From: Centipeda periodontii DSM 2778
Lineage (GTDB): Bacteria > Bacillota > Negativicutes > Selenomonadales > Selenomonadaceae
Length of the DNA: 47,404 bases
Direction: 5' to 3'
Assembly (NCBI RefSeq): GCF_000213975.1
Contig: NZ_GL892076.1
Location: forward strand, 2,168,761-2,216,164
Shown here: positions 24,564 to 33,387 of the stretch, one piece after another
How positions within the stretch are numbered: the stretch's first letter is position 1
Layout of the letters: every line of letters begins with the position of its first letter
Made by a program: the position numbers and the translations under genes
The notes under the pieces: generated by a model
Told to the model about the DNA's origin: nothing
Database searches by the model: none
What the model saw: only the letters and a program-made list of their open reading frames with translations

Positions 24564-25973
24564 TCATTGCAGCCCTTCAAAATATTGCTGTATGATCGTA
24601 CGCGCAATTCCTGCCGCCGCTCTGCCGCCAAAGCCGCCCTCCTCAACGAGAACCGCCATGACAATCTTGTGTCCGCCGCGCTCCGCCGAGCCGATGAACC
24701 ACGCATGATCCGTACCGCTCGCATTCTCTGCCGTGCCGGTCTTGCCCGTAACGCGCACGCCCGCAACATCCGCTGCCGTGCCCGTGCCCGCCGCAACGAC
24801 ATCCGCCATCCAGCCGTCGATGACTGCGGCACGCTGCGCCGTTGTAGCCGTCCGCCAAACAGTGGGGCTTGCCTCGTAAAGGGGTGTCCCCTGCGCTGTC
24901 AAAACCTGCTCGACGAGATATGGCTGCATGATACGCCCGCCGTTTGCAAACGCGTCCGCAACGAGTGCCATCTGCATGGGCGTTACGAGAAGCGCGCCCT
25001 GCCCAATGCCGATCTGTGCGATCTCTCCATCCGCGAGCTGTTTCAACTCCGGCACATGCGCTACCGCCATCGAAATTTCCGTGTCAGCGAGTTCTGTGCC
25101 GATGCCGAACCGCTCAAACGCCGACGCGAGCCCTTTTCCGCCGAGGCGCAGGGCAAGTGTCGCAAAGGTGACATTGCAGGACTCACGCAGCGCGTCCGCA
25201 AGGCGCAGCCTGCCATGCACCTCACCGTGACTCTCGTGCAGAACATAGTCCGAGCCAATGGCGAGCTCGCCCGTACAGGTGAACACCTCGTCGGGATTCG
25301 TCACCCCCGCCGTGAGCGCCGCATCCGCGATCAGTGTCTTGAACGTCGAGCCGGGCGGGTAGAGCCCCTGCGTCACGCGGTTCAGCAACGGGCTGTCTGC
25401 ACGTGTCGAAAGTTCATCCCAGTGCCGCTCTGCCGAGGCAGGATCGAACGAGGGTGCACTCACCATAGTAAGGACTGCGCCCGTCGACGCATCCATAACG
25501 ACAACAGCGCCGTGCCGCGATCCGAGTGCATTCCATGCCGCTTCCGACAGTTTCGCGTCCACAGTCAGCCGCACATCATAGCCCGCATCCGCACGCAGGA
25601 GTGTGCGCAGAGGCCCCATATGTGCCACATCTGCCGTGACGCCGCTGAGTGCCTGTCCCTCCACCTGCTCCACACCCGTAGCGCCATAGCGTTCGGTTTG
25701 ATAGCCTGTCACGGGGGCGAGTATTCTGCCATACGGATAGGAGCGGGAACCATCTGCCGAGCTCTCCGCAAGCACGCGTCCCTCATGATCGACAATACGC
25801 CCCCGCACAATGTCCTTCTCCATGAGCGCCGTCCTCGTATTGAGCGGATGCGCCGCGAGTTCATCACCGTCCCAAACACTGACTTTTGCCAAATAGAGTA
25901 TTTGAACCGCGATCAGTGCCAGCAGGAACGCAGCGACGACCGCGATATGTTTACGGATTTTCCGATCAGCCAT
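24564..25973 (-). CDS. pbpA: Class B penicillin-binding protein (PbpA-like)
   Basis: A 469-residue transpeptidase. One N-terminal membrane anchor (about 9-30) is followed by a short non-catalytic domain. The transpeptidase domain carries SxxK in PGSTFKTL, SxN in ESCNVTFA and KTG in KTGTAENASG. It resembles actinobacterial PbpA in length and in being linked to a RodA/FtsW glycosyltransferase, FHA proteins and a PASTA kinase. It should act with the RodA/FtsW gene upstream as a synthase pair for septal or elongation wall. ATG overlaps the rodA stop by 8 nt and has GGAGG 6 nt ahead. The 72 nt to prkC are short; the two are probably co-transcribed. Confidence 0.93.
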   Translation of the reverse strand: MADRKIRKHIAVVAAFLLALIAVQILYLAKVSVWDGDELAAHPLNTRTALMEKDIVRGRIVDHEGRVLAESSADGSRSYPYGRILAPVTGYQTERYGATGVEQVEGQALSGVTADVAHMGPLRTLLRADAGYDVRLTVDAKLSEAAWNALGSRHGAVVVMDASTGAVLTMVSAPSFDPASAERHWDELSTRADSPLLNRVTQGLYPPGSTFKTLIADAALTAGVTNPDEVFTCTGELAIGSDYVLHESHGEVHGRLRLADALRESCNVTFATLALRLGGKGLASAFERFGIGTELADTEISMAVAHVPELKQLADGEIAQIGIGQGALLVTPMQMALVADAFANGGRIMQPYLVEQVLTAQGTPLYEASPTVWRTATTAQRAAVIDGWMADVVAAGTGTAADVAGVRVTGKTGTAENASGTDHAWFIGSAERGGHKIVMAVLVEEGGFGGRAAAGIARTIIQQYFEGLQ

Positions 25974-27240
25974 CCGCCGCCTCCTTGACCTCCCCGGACA
26001 GCGCCGTCAGAATGCCGATAAGGATGAAGCTCGCCGCCATCGAACTGCCGCCGTAGCTGACGAACGGCAGCGTGATCCCTGTGAGCGGCAGGAGTTTCGT
26101 CACGCCCGCCGTGATGATGAATGCCTGCAGAAGGAGGCTCGCAGCGCAGCCCGCTGCAAGCAGGGACTCCGACACATGCGGCAGTCTCATCGCGATCCGA
26201 CTGCCCCGCCAGAAGAGGAGCGCGTAAACGAGGAGGACGAGAACAGCACCGAAGAGTCCGAACTCCTCGGCAATCGCCGCAAAGATGAAGTCCGTATGCA
26301 CCTCCGGAATGAGGAGCGGATGCCCCTCGGCAAAGCCGGTACCCCAGATTCCGCCCGAGCCGATGGCAAAGAGCGACTGCACGACCTGATAAGACATGCC
26401 GTTTGGATCCGCCCACGGATGCAGCCAGATATCGAAGCGCACGCGGACGTGTCCGAAGAGTGCATAGCTGAGTGCCGCTGCGACAAGGATGAATCCCCCT
26501 GCGAGGAATACGTAGGATTTGCGCCCTGTTCCCATGTAGGTCATGAGCACCGCCATCCCGAAGAAGAGCAGTGCTGAGCCAAGGTCGCGGGCGATCACAA
26601 ACATCAGCACGGCGAGCCCCCAGAGCACAATAAGAGGTGCGATGAAACGCACGGGCGGCAGATGGAGAAAGAGGAAACGGCGCGCCGGAAGCGTCAGCAC
26701 GGCAAGATGGTCGGCAAGATACGCCGCGAGGAAAAAGATGAGCAAGATCTTGCCAAACTCAGACGGCTGCACGGAAAACGAGCCGAATGTGAGCCAGTTC
26801 TTATTGCCGCCGATGCTTACGCCGAAGATCAGCGGCAGGAGCAGCACAAGTGTCGTTGCAATCCCGAGCACATACGGATAGTCGAGCATGCGTCGCACGC
26901 GCTCCCAAAGAAGAATGACAATTCCCCAGAGCACGATGCCGACGCATGCCCAGCGCAGCTGTGCCTCAAAAAGATCCGGTTTCAGCCGCGCAATTTCAGC
27001 AAGCCCGACGGCGAGGAGCACGTAGGCAAGCGCGAGCGGGACGCAGTCCAGATTGCAGCGTGCTGCAAGCACATAGCTTGCCGCCCCCGCACAGAGGAGG
27101 AGCGCAAGCCACGGCAGATATGCGAGCTGCACGTGCCAGTCAAACACCCAGCCCGGTGCGCCTGCTCCCTGTTTCAGGAACAGGACAGCGAGTGCACAGA
27201 GGAGCATCCCCACGGGCGCAAATTTCAGCCCCTTCGTCAT
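25966..27240 (-). CDS. rodA: SEDS glycosyltransferase RodA/FtsW
   Basis: A 424-residue membrane protein with about ten to twelve hydrophobic segments of the shape, elongation, division and sporulation family. Conserved pieces are NWLTFGSFSVQPSEFGKI (with the QPSE loop), the ARDLGSALLFF segment with the catalytic-type Asp, and GGSSMAASFI near the end. It polymerises lipid II with its PBP partner, encoded next. ATG overlaps the PP2C stop (ATGA). Whether it serves elongation or division cannot be decided from sequence; the actinobacterial-style context favours RodA. Confidence 0.93.
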   Translation of the reverse strand: MTKGLKFAPVGMLLCALAVLFLKQGAGAPGWVFDWHVQLAYLPWLALLLCAGAASYVLAARCNLDCVPLALAYVLLAVGLAEIARLKPDLFEAQLRWACVGIVLWGIVILLWERVRRMLDYPYVLGIATTLVLLLPLIFGVSIGGNKNWLTFGSFSVQPSEFGKILLIFFLAAYLADHLAVLTLPARRFLFLHLPPVRFIAPLIVLWGLAVLMFVIARDLGSALLFFGMAVLMTYMGTGRKSYVFLAGGFILVAAALSYALFGHVRVRFDIWLHPWADPNGMSYQVVQSLFAIGSGGIWGTGFAEGHPLLIPEVHTDFIFAAIAEEFGLFGAVLVLLVYALLFWRGSRIAMRLPHVSESLLAAGCAASLLLQAFIITAGVTKLLPLTGITLPFVSYGGSSMAASFILIGILTALSGEVKEAADG

Positions 27241-27950
27241 GACGGCTCATAGGCGAGTGCAATCGCCGTGATATTGTCACTGCCTCCTCCCGCGAGCGCT
27301 TGCGCCACCATGCGGTCTGCGAGCCCCGTGAATTCCCCTCCGAGGATCGCTGCAAGCTCATCGTCCCCGACCATATTGGTCAATCCGTCCGTCGCGAGGA
27401 GAAGCCGGTCACCCGCCTCAAGCGGAAAGGAATCCCCATCCACATGGAGGCGCTCCTCAATGCCGACGGCACGCAGGAGAAGGTTCTTGCGTGGGTGGTG
27501 CTGCGCCTCTGCCTCGCTGAGTTCCCCGCGCGCGACAAGTTCCTCCACATAGGAGTGGTCACGCGAAACCTGACGAAAGATCCCGCGCCGCAGAAGATAG
27601 AGACGGCTGTCCCCGACGTGCGCATAGTACGCCATCCCCGCATGTTCATCCACATGGAGCACGGTCGCCGTCGACCCCATGCCCTCATATGAGGAGTTTC
27701 CCGCAGAGGCGTCCAACACTTGCTGATTGGCACGCAAAATGGCACTCTGAAGCGCCGCCGTGTCAATCTCCTGCCCCTCGTTCGCCATGTCGTGCACGGC
27801 AGCGACCACCATGCGGCTCGCAACCTCACCCGCCGCATGCCCGCCGAGCCCGTCGGCAACGACATAGACGGCGGGTGAAAACACGCCGTAGCTGTCCTCG
27901 TTCGATGTTCGCACGCGTCCGATATCCGATGCACTCGAAATCTCTATCAT
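27237..27950 (-). CDS. prpC: PP2C-type protein phosphatase (PrpC/PstP-like)
   Basis: A 237-residue PPM phosphatase. Metal-binding and catalytic motifs are complete: SDIGRVRTSNEDSYG, VADGLGGHAAGEVAS, VGDSRLYLLR, ATDGLTNMV and GGSDNITAIAL. No membrane segment follows, unlike mycobacterial PstP, so it is the soluble PrpC type. It removes phosphates added by PrkC. ATG 27950 has AGAGGT 6 nt upstream, with the fhaB stop just before it. The neighbouring FHA proteins are likely phospho-readers of the same kinase. Confidence 0.95.
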   Translation of the reverse strand: MIEISSASDIGRVRTSNEDSYGVFSPAVYVVADGLGGHAAGEVASRMVVAAVHDMANEGQEIDTAALQSAILRANQQVLDASAGNSSYEGMGSTATVLHVDEHAGMAYYAHVGDSRLYLLRRGIFRQVSRDHSYVEELVARGELSEAEAQHHPRKNLLLRAVGIEERLHVDGDSFPLEAGDRLLLATDGLTNMVGDDELAAILGGEFTGLADRMVAQALAGGGSDNITAIALAYEPS

Positions 27951-27954
27951 GTGT

Positions 27955-28398
27955 TTACCTCTCAAAACGCAGGGCAACGGCACCGATCCGCAGGACATCG
28001 CCCACGCGCAGATACGCCCGCCCCGTCAAGATCCCATCGTTCAGATAGGTGTGGTTGCGGCTGCCCAGATCCTCCACGATGTACGCATTTTCTCTCTGAT
28101 AGACACAGACATGATGATGGGACACAAAATTATCCGCAAGCACGATATCGTTGTCCGCACTGCGTCCGATCGTGAGCTCATGCACCACGGGAAAGCGCTG
28201 CCCGATCAGTCCCTCGCCAGCGATTGCGACAAAGGAAGCCGCTCCGGCAGATTGCTGCGGCAGGCGTGCTGCTTCCCTGAGATCTGTATGCAGCGATGAA
28301 AACATCACATGCCCAAGCCGAACGACGACATAGGCGAGCCAGAGGAGCGCGCCGTACTCAAGCAGCACGCGCAGGACTTTAAGTGCGAGCGCCGGCAT
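27955..28398 (-). CDS. Membrane-anchored FHA protein (FhaB-like)
   Basis: A 147-residue protein with one N-terminal membrane segment (about 4-30) and a C-terminal FHA domain (about 70-145) marked by IGRSADNDIVL, SHHHV and LGSRNHTYLN. FHA domains bind phosphothreonine, so it probably recruits kinase substrates to the membrane. The architecture and position match FhaB/FipA of actinobacteria, which sits beside RodA/PbpA. ATG overlaps the fhaA stop (ATGA). Five bases separate it from prpC. Confidence 0.9.
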   Translation of the reverse strand: MPALALKVLRVLLEYGALLWLAYVVVRLGHVMFSSLHTDLREAARLPQQSAGAASFVAIAGEGLIGQRFPVVHELTIGRSADNDIVLADNFVSHHHVCVYQRENAYIVEDLGSRNHTYLNDGILTGRAYLRVGDVLRIGAVALRFER

Positions 28399-29144
28399 CA
28401 GAGCACCCCATAGCGCAGTGCCGTCGTACCGAGCCGGATCTCATCACCGTCACGAAGGCGCTGTATCTCGACACGTGTCCCGTTTACAAAGCTGCCGTTG
28501 CGGCTCCCGGCATCGTAGAGGACGTGGCGGTGCGACTCGTACGCAATCCACGCATGGACGCGCGAAACATTCGTGTCCGTCAGGATGAACTCGCTCTGCG
28601 CCATACGCCCCATATAGATCTTGCGCTCACCGAGGCGTACGGCAATCCCCTCATCGGCACCGCTGAGCACAGTGAGTGTCGCAATCTCATGCACAGGCGG
28701 GAGATTCAGGCAACGCGCCTCCATCAACGAGGGGCGCTCGAGCACAATGGTCTGCGCCATCGTGTCATCAGAAACATTTGCCTCCTGCACGGGAACACAC
28801 GCCTGCTGCGTCCGTGCCACAAGATGATAAGAACCCGTACGGAGACTTTCATCCAGTGCAAAACAGATGCTGAGTTTGCCATCCATGGTAAGATCGGCGC
28901 GGATGATGTACTTCTTGAGTGCAACGCCCAGCTCATCCGCCACACGGTGTGAACAAAGGCGCTGATAATCCTCTGTCCCAAGAGAGATGACATACGCATT
29001 CGCGAGCACGCCGCCCGCGCCCTGCTTCTTTGCCTCCTTCTCAAGGCCCTTGATGAGTTCGACCGGCTCGAGATGACTGCTGAACTTGCGATTGAAGAAA
29101 CCTTCGATATGATCTTCCAGAAAAGATTCCACGCGTTCGATCAT
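28398..29144 (-). CDS. FHA protein with DUF3662 N-terminus (FhaA-like)
   Basis: A 248-residue soluble protein. The N-terminal DUF3662/FhaA_N domain (about 1-120; starts MIERVESFLEDHIEGFFNRK) is joined by a linker to a C-terminal FHA domain (about 160-248). Its landmarks are KIYMGRMAQSEFIL, NVSRVHAWI and AGSRNGSFVNG. In actinobacteria FhaA binds phosphorylated MviN and wall regulators. First gene of the signalling block, with its own promoter, and 77 nt past rlmN. AAAGGAG lies 11 nt ahead of the ATG, a slightly long spacing. Confidence 0.9.
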   Translation of the reverse strand: MIERVESFLEDHIEGFFNRKFSSHLEPVELIKGLEKEAKKQGAGGVLANAYVISLGTEDYQRLCSHRVADELGVALKKYIIRADLTMDGKLSICFALDESLRTGSYHLVARTQQACVPVQEANVSDDTMAQTIVLERPSLMEARCLNLPPVHEIATLTVLSGADEGIAVRLGERKIYMGRMAQSEFILTDTNVSRVHAWIAYESHRHVLYDAGSRNGSFVNGTRVEIQRLRDGDEIRLGTTALRYGVL

Positions 29145-29197
29145 CGTGCAATACTCTCCTTTGGCTAATGAACGAAATTGTTTTTATGAACTTTTAT

Positions 29198-29206
29198 ATC
29201 ATACCA
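29198..29206 (-). promoter_or_regulatory. Extended -10 promoter for the FHA/PrkC block
   Basis: Minus strand TGGTATGAT (29198-29206), an extended -10 about 55 nt ahead of fhaA, in the 77-nt gap after rlmN. No good -35 is seen, as expected for this class. Confidence 0.45.
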
Positions 29207-29221
29207 TAAAAACACAAGAAT

Positions 29222-30262
29222 TTACAGTCCCGCTTCCATCAGACGATTGCGAAGCTGTCCGCACGCCGCCTGTATATCCGTCCCCATCTCACGCCGCAGG
29301 GTTGCTGTGATGTGCCGCTCCTCAAGAATTTTTTGAAAGCGCCGGATCGCCGCCTTGTCGGGGCGGAAGAGATTGCGCTCCGACACGGGATTGATGGGGA
29401 TGAGATTGACACTCGCCAGCTGCCCTTTGAGGAGATTTGCCAGCTGCTCCGCCTCGTGCACGCCGTCATTCAGATCACGAATCAGGATATACTCGTAGGT
29501 GACGCGTCGCTTCGTCCGCTGTGCATACATACGCGCTGCACGCAGCACATCCGCGAGTGGGTACATGCGGTTGACAGGCATGATCTGACTCCGTAGCTCC
29601 TCCGTCGGCGCGTGCAGCGAGATCGAGAGCGAGATCGGAATCCCCTCCTCCGCCAGTCGCTCGATGCCGGGTACAATCCCCGAGGTCGAGAGCGTCACGC
29701 CGCGATAGCCGAGCCCAATCGTATATTCCTCGTGCAGCAGGCGCAGCGCTGCGATCACATTGTCATAGTTTTCGAGCGGCTCGCCCGAACCCATGACGAC
29801 AATCGTATCGACGCGTGCCCCCTCCGTACGCAGAAAGTCCGAGATGCCGATCACCTGCGCCGCGATCTCCCCCGCCGTCAGATTGCGCTGCAAACCGTGG
29901 AGTGTCGACGCGCAGAATGCACAGCCCATACGGCAGCCCGCCTGCGTCGAAATACAGACGCTGTTGCCGTACGGATGACGCATCAATACGGTCTCCGCCG
30001 TCTGCCCGTCCGCAAACTCGTAGAGCAGCTTGAGCGTCGCGCCGTCCGCAGAGTGCAGACGCGAGACGACCTTCGGGCGCTCGATGGAGAAGTATTCCGC
30101 AAGCTGCGCGCGCAGCGGCTTTGCGAGATTGTCCATGACATCAAAAGAAACCGCACCGCGCCGATACATCCAGCGGATGATCTGATCTGCGCGGAAGCGG
30201 GGAATGTCATGTTCTTTGAGCGCAGCGGCAAGCTGCTCCTTCGTCCGTCCAAAGATGTTCAT
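29222..30262 (-). CDS. rlmN: rRNA/tRNA adenine-C2 methyltransferase RlmN
   Basis: A 346-residue radical SAM enzyme that methylates A2503 of 23S rRNA and A37 of some tRNAs. The cluster motif is CRMGCAFCAST. GSGEPLENYDNV and the C-terminal QAACGQ, with the resolving Cys, are present. Start ATG 30262 (MNIFGRTK) has GAGG 5 nt ahead and overlaps the rsmB stop (ATGA); the longer frame is a shadow of rsmB. The rsmB-rlmN order is as in Bacillus. Confidence 0.96.
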   Translation of the reverse strand: MNIFGRTKEQLAAALKEHDIPRFRADQIIRWMYRRGAVSFDVMDNLAKPLRAQLAEYFSIERPKVVSRLHSADGATLKLLYEFADGQTAETVLMRHPYGNSVCISTQAGCRMGCAFCASTLHGLQRNLTAGEIAAQVIGISDFLRTEGARVDTIVVMGSGEPLENYDNVIAALRLLHEEYTIGLGYRGVTLSTSGIVPGIERLAEEGIPISLSISLHAPTEELRSQIMPVNRMYPLADVLRAARMYAQRTKRRVTYEYILIRDLNDGVHEAEQLANLLKGQLASVNLIPINPVSERNLFRPDKAAIRRFQKILEERHITATLRREMGTDIQAACGQLRNRLMEAGL

Positions 30263-31605
30263 AGACGCCTCATGCGCGCGATAAAGAAGCCGTCGGGACC
30301 ATCCGTCTCCGGCATGATCTGAACCATGCACTCCGTCGTTTTCTGCACAGGAAGAAAGCCTCCCGTCTCCTCAAGCACAAAATCGGTATGCGTCCGCAGA
30401 AAGTTCGCGACGATGGCGGCATTTTCACACTCCTCCATCGTACACGTGCTGTAGACAAGTATACCGCCCTTCTTCACCGCCTCTGCGGCGCTTGCAAGAA
30501 TGGCGCGTTGGAGCGGCGGCAGGGTCTTCACGTCTTCTGGACTCTTTTTCCAACGCGCGTCGGGCTTGCGGCGCAGCACACCAAGTCCCGAGCAGGGCGC
30601 ATCCACAAGCACGCGATCTGCCTGTCCCGCATACGCGGCACCGATCGCGCGCGCATCGCACATCTGCGCTTCCATGATAGAGATGCCGAGACGCTGTGCA
30701 TTGCGCTCGATGCGTCGGATCTTCTCCTCATAGATGTCAAATGCGAGGATGCGCCCTCGATTCTCCATGCGCTGTGCGATGTGGGTCGTCTTGCCGCCCG
30801 GTGCGGCACAGGCATCGATCACCGTCATGCCCGGCTCCGGTGCAAGCACATGCGCAACGAGCATCGAGCTCTCATCCTGCACCTGTGCCAGTCCCATACG
30901 CAGGGGCGTAAGTTCATCCAGTGCGCCGTGCGCGTCAAGCACAACCCCCTCGGGTGCATAGAGCGAGGCACGCACCTGCGCACCTGCTGCCGTGAACTGC
31001 TCCATCAGCGCGGGACGATTGGTGCGCAGCGTATTCACGCGCATGGAGAGCGGCGCACTCGTATTGTTGCAGTGGCAGAGCTCCTCCGTCCGCTCGTATC
31101 CGTAGGCACGCATCCATCGCTCCACCATCCACACGGGATGTCCCGTACGAAGTGCAAGAGAGCTCGCATCCCTTCCGGTTGGATACGCCGCACGCTCGGG
31201 TTCGCGCAGAGCCGCACGCAGAACACCGTTGACGAAGGAATCCGCACCCCTGCGCCCGTGTTTTTTCGCGAGTTCCACCGCCGTATCGCATGCGGCAGAG
31301 GGCGGCACGCGATCCATCTCGAAGATCTGATAGAAACCGAGACGCAGCAGCTCACGAATGGCAGGCTGTGCCTTTCGAATGTCGGCGACGTATTTCCCGA
31401 TGCGGTAGTCGAGCGACTCTCCCGCCTTGACGACGCCGTAGACAAGCTCCGTCAGAAAGCGGCGGTCGCGCTCCGTCAGCTTGATCTCGCGCAGCGTCTC
31501 TGCAAGTGCGACATTCGCGTATGCACCCTCGACGTGCACCTTTTGGAGCACCTGCATCGCAAGCTCCCGCACGCGGTCGATTTTTTCCTCACGGTATCTC
31601 TGCAT
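30259..31605 (-). CDS. rsmB: 16S rRNA m5C967 methyltransferase RsmB
   Basis: A 448-residue enzyme with an N-terminal NusB-like RNA-binding domain (about 10-150) and a C-terminal Rossmann methyltransferase. The SAM motif is DACAAPGGKTTHIA. The two catalytic Cys loops are VDAPCSGLGVLRRKPD and YSTCTMEECEN. It modifies C967 of 16S rRNA. TAATG overlap with the DUF116 gene upstream indicates coupling. Confidence 0.96.
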   Translation of the reverse strand: MQRYREEKIDRVRELAMQVLQKVHVEGAYANVALAETLREIKLTERDRRFLTELVYGVVKAGESLDYRIGKYVADIRKAQPAIRELLRLGFYQIFEMDRVPPSAACDTAVELAKKHGRRGADSFVNGVLRAALREPERAAYPTGRDASSLALRTGHPVWMVERWMRAYGYERTEELCHCNNTSAPLSMRVNTLRTNRPALMEQFTAAGAQVRASLYAPEGVVLDAHGALDELTPLRMGLAQVQDESSMLVAHVLAPEPGMTVIDACAAPGGKTTHIAQRMENRGRILAFDIYEEKIRRIERNAQRLGISIMEAQMCDARAIGAAYAGQADRVLVDAPCSGLGVLRRKPDARWKKSPEDVKTLPPLQRAILASAAEAVKKGGILVYSTCTMEECENAAIVANFLRTHTDFVLEETGGFLPVQKTTECMVQIMPETDGPDGFFIARMRRL

Positions 31606-32447
31606 TACGCGCCCTTCCTCGTATCGTCCGATGACGGCTCAATGATCTCCTCAAGCTGACGGCGCACCTCGCTCATATCCACGCTCGTGTTGTAACACGG
31701 ACCGTTCGGGCGGATGTTGAGCACACCGACTGCGGGCAGAGGAAACACGTCCTGTATGCCGCTCATCAGGTCGCGCTCACACGCAATCGCAAGCACCGCC
31801 TTCGGTCGCATATTGTAGATGATCTGGCGCGCGAGCGTGCCGCCTGTCGCAACAAAGAAGTGAAAGCCCATCTCGTCGGCAAGTGCGACGAGATCGCCGA
31901 TGTTGCAGCCGCCGCAGCGCTTGCAGTTGTTCGGATCGCGCGTCACCTTATGTGGGCAGCTCGCGAGCTGCAGACAGTGCGGTGTCACGACGAGGAGACG
32001 CTCTGCGGGCACACGGATGTGCATACGGTGAAAGAGCAAATTGCTCACGGCAATAAACGAGCCCTCAAGTTTCCTGCGTTTTACACCGAATACTGCACCA
32101 AGGCGCACAGCGGCGGGAAAGAGCAGGTTGATCAGCTCATACGTCTGCCGCTTCATCCACGGCAGATACGGCAGTCCCGCAATCGCGAGCACCATATTGA
32201 AGATGCCGAAAAAGGAGAGCAGGACGAGGAGTGTGAGCATACCTCCAATGATCCACGGCAATGCGGGCTGAATGCGCTCAAGCCCCGGCACGCCGATGTA
32301 CCAGATCCCAAAGAGGAGCATCGCCGCAAGCCCTGTCACAAGGAGCAGCATACCGATGAAGAGTCGCTTTTTCGGACGTGACGGCAGTGCAATCTTCTTT
32401 TTCTCCCCCGCCGTCCTGCCGTTCACGGTCAATGTCTGTTCACTCAT
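31605..32447 (-). CDS. DUF116 protein, membrane-anchored and Cys-rich
   Basis: A 280-residue member of the DUF116 family. Two hydrophobic helices (about residues 25-50 and 60-95) precede a soluble domain with clustered cysteines: ASCPHK, NCKRCGGCNIGD and, later, NGPCYNT. The four-Cys cluster could bind an Fe-S centre or zinc; the family function is unknown. It overlaps fmt upstream (ATGA) and rsmB downstream, so it is locked into the formyl-Met and rRNA modification operon. Start ATG 32447 (MSEQTLTV); RBS weak (AAGG). Confidence 0.8.
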   Translation of the reverse strand: MSEQTLTVNGRTAGEKKKIALPSRPKKRLFIGMLLLVTGLAAMLLFGIWYIGVPGLERIQPALPWIIGGMLTLLVLLSFFGIFNMVLAIAGLPYLPWMKRQTYELINLLFPAAVRLGAVFGVKRRKLEGSFIAVSNLLFHRMHIRVPAERLLVVTPHCLQLASCPHKVTRDPNNCKRCGGCNIGDLVALADEMGFHFFVATGGTLARQIIYNMRPKAVLAIACERDLMSGIQDVFPLPAVGVLNIRPNGPCYNTSVDMSEVRRQLEEIIEPSSDDTRKGA

Positions 32448-33382
32448 GGCGAAAACCTTCCGCCGACAGGAAGTGCACAACCGTTCAAAAAGGATCGTGC
32501 CGCCATCATCTTCTTGCCGGGTGCCTGAATCTCTGTGATCTCCACGTCCTCATCGCCCGCCGCAACGATCAGTCCAGCCCTGCGGTCGGCGGCAACAATC
32601 GTGCCCGCAGGTGCGCTCGTCGCATGCCCCGTGGAGTGCAGTGCGCCGATCTTATAGACAGCACCGTCAAGGCTCGTCTGCGCGTACGGCGTCGGGTTCA
32701 GCCCACGCACAAAGGCATCCAGTTCCCGCGCCGTTTTCGACCAGTCGATCACAGCCGTCTCGCGCGTGATGCGCCCCGCGTAGCAGGATTCACCCGTCTG
32801 CGGTGTCCGCACGAGCGTCCCTGCCGCAAGCTGTTCAAGCGTCTCAACGAGAAGGTTCGCGCCCGTTTCCATCAGCGTATCATGCAATGCTCCGTATGTT
32901 GTATCTGCATGGATCGGTACTTCACGCCACAGGAGCATATCGCCCGTATCGAGGCCCGCATCCATCTGCATCGTCGTGATTCCCGTCACCGTTTCACCCG
33001 CCATGATGGCGTGCTGAATCGGAGCAGCGCCGCGGTACTTCGGCAGGAGTGAGGCGTGCACATTGATGCAGCCATACACGGGGATGTCCAACACCTCCTG
33101 CGAGAGGATCTGACCGAACGCTACCACGACCGCCACATCAGGTTTGAACGCCTGCAGCTGCGCGACAAACGCCGCATCACGCGCACGCACGGGCTGCAGT
33201 ACGGGGATATTATGCTCTGACGCCCACGCCTTCACGGGTGACGGCACGAGCTTCTGTCCGCGTCCACGCGGACGGTCGGGCTGCGTTATGGCGGCGACGA
33301 CCTCTGTGAGATCGGGGCGTGCCACAATCGCCGCAAGCGTCGGAACGGCAAAATCCGGCGTTCCCATAAAGATGACACGCAT
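32444..33382 (-). CDS. fmt: Methionyl-tRNA formyltransferase Fmt
   Basis: A 312-residue formyltransferase. N-terminal IFMGTPDFAVPTLAA; catalytic Asn/His/Asp in CINVHASLLPKYRGAAPIQ and AGLDTGDML; C-terminal OB-type domain to the end. It formylates initiator tRNA and is paired with def. I give ATG 33382. GTG 33391 (three residues longer, with GGAGG 7 nt ahead) is just as good and overlaps the def stop. Overlaps the DUF116 gene by 4 nt. Confidence 0.95.
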   Translation of the reverse strand: MRVIFMGTPDFAVPTLAAIVARPDLTEVVAAITQPDRPRGRGQKLVPSPVKAWASEHNIPVLQPVRARDAAFVAQLQAFKPDVAVVVAFGQILSQEVLDIPVYGCINVHASLLPKYRGAAPIQHAIMAGETVTGITTMQMDAGLDTGDMLLWREVPIHADTTYGALHDTLMETGANLLVETLEQLAAGTLVRTPQTGESCYAGRITRETAVIDWSKTARELDAFVRGLNPTPYAQTSLDGAVYKIGALHSTGHATSAPAGTIVAADRRAGLIVAAGDEDVEITEIQAPGKKMMAARSFLNGCALPVGGRFSP

Positions 33383-33387
33383 CTTCG

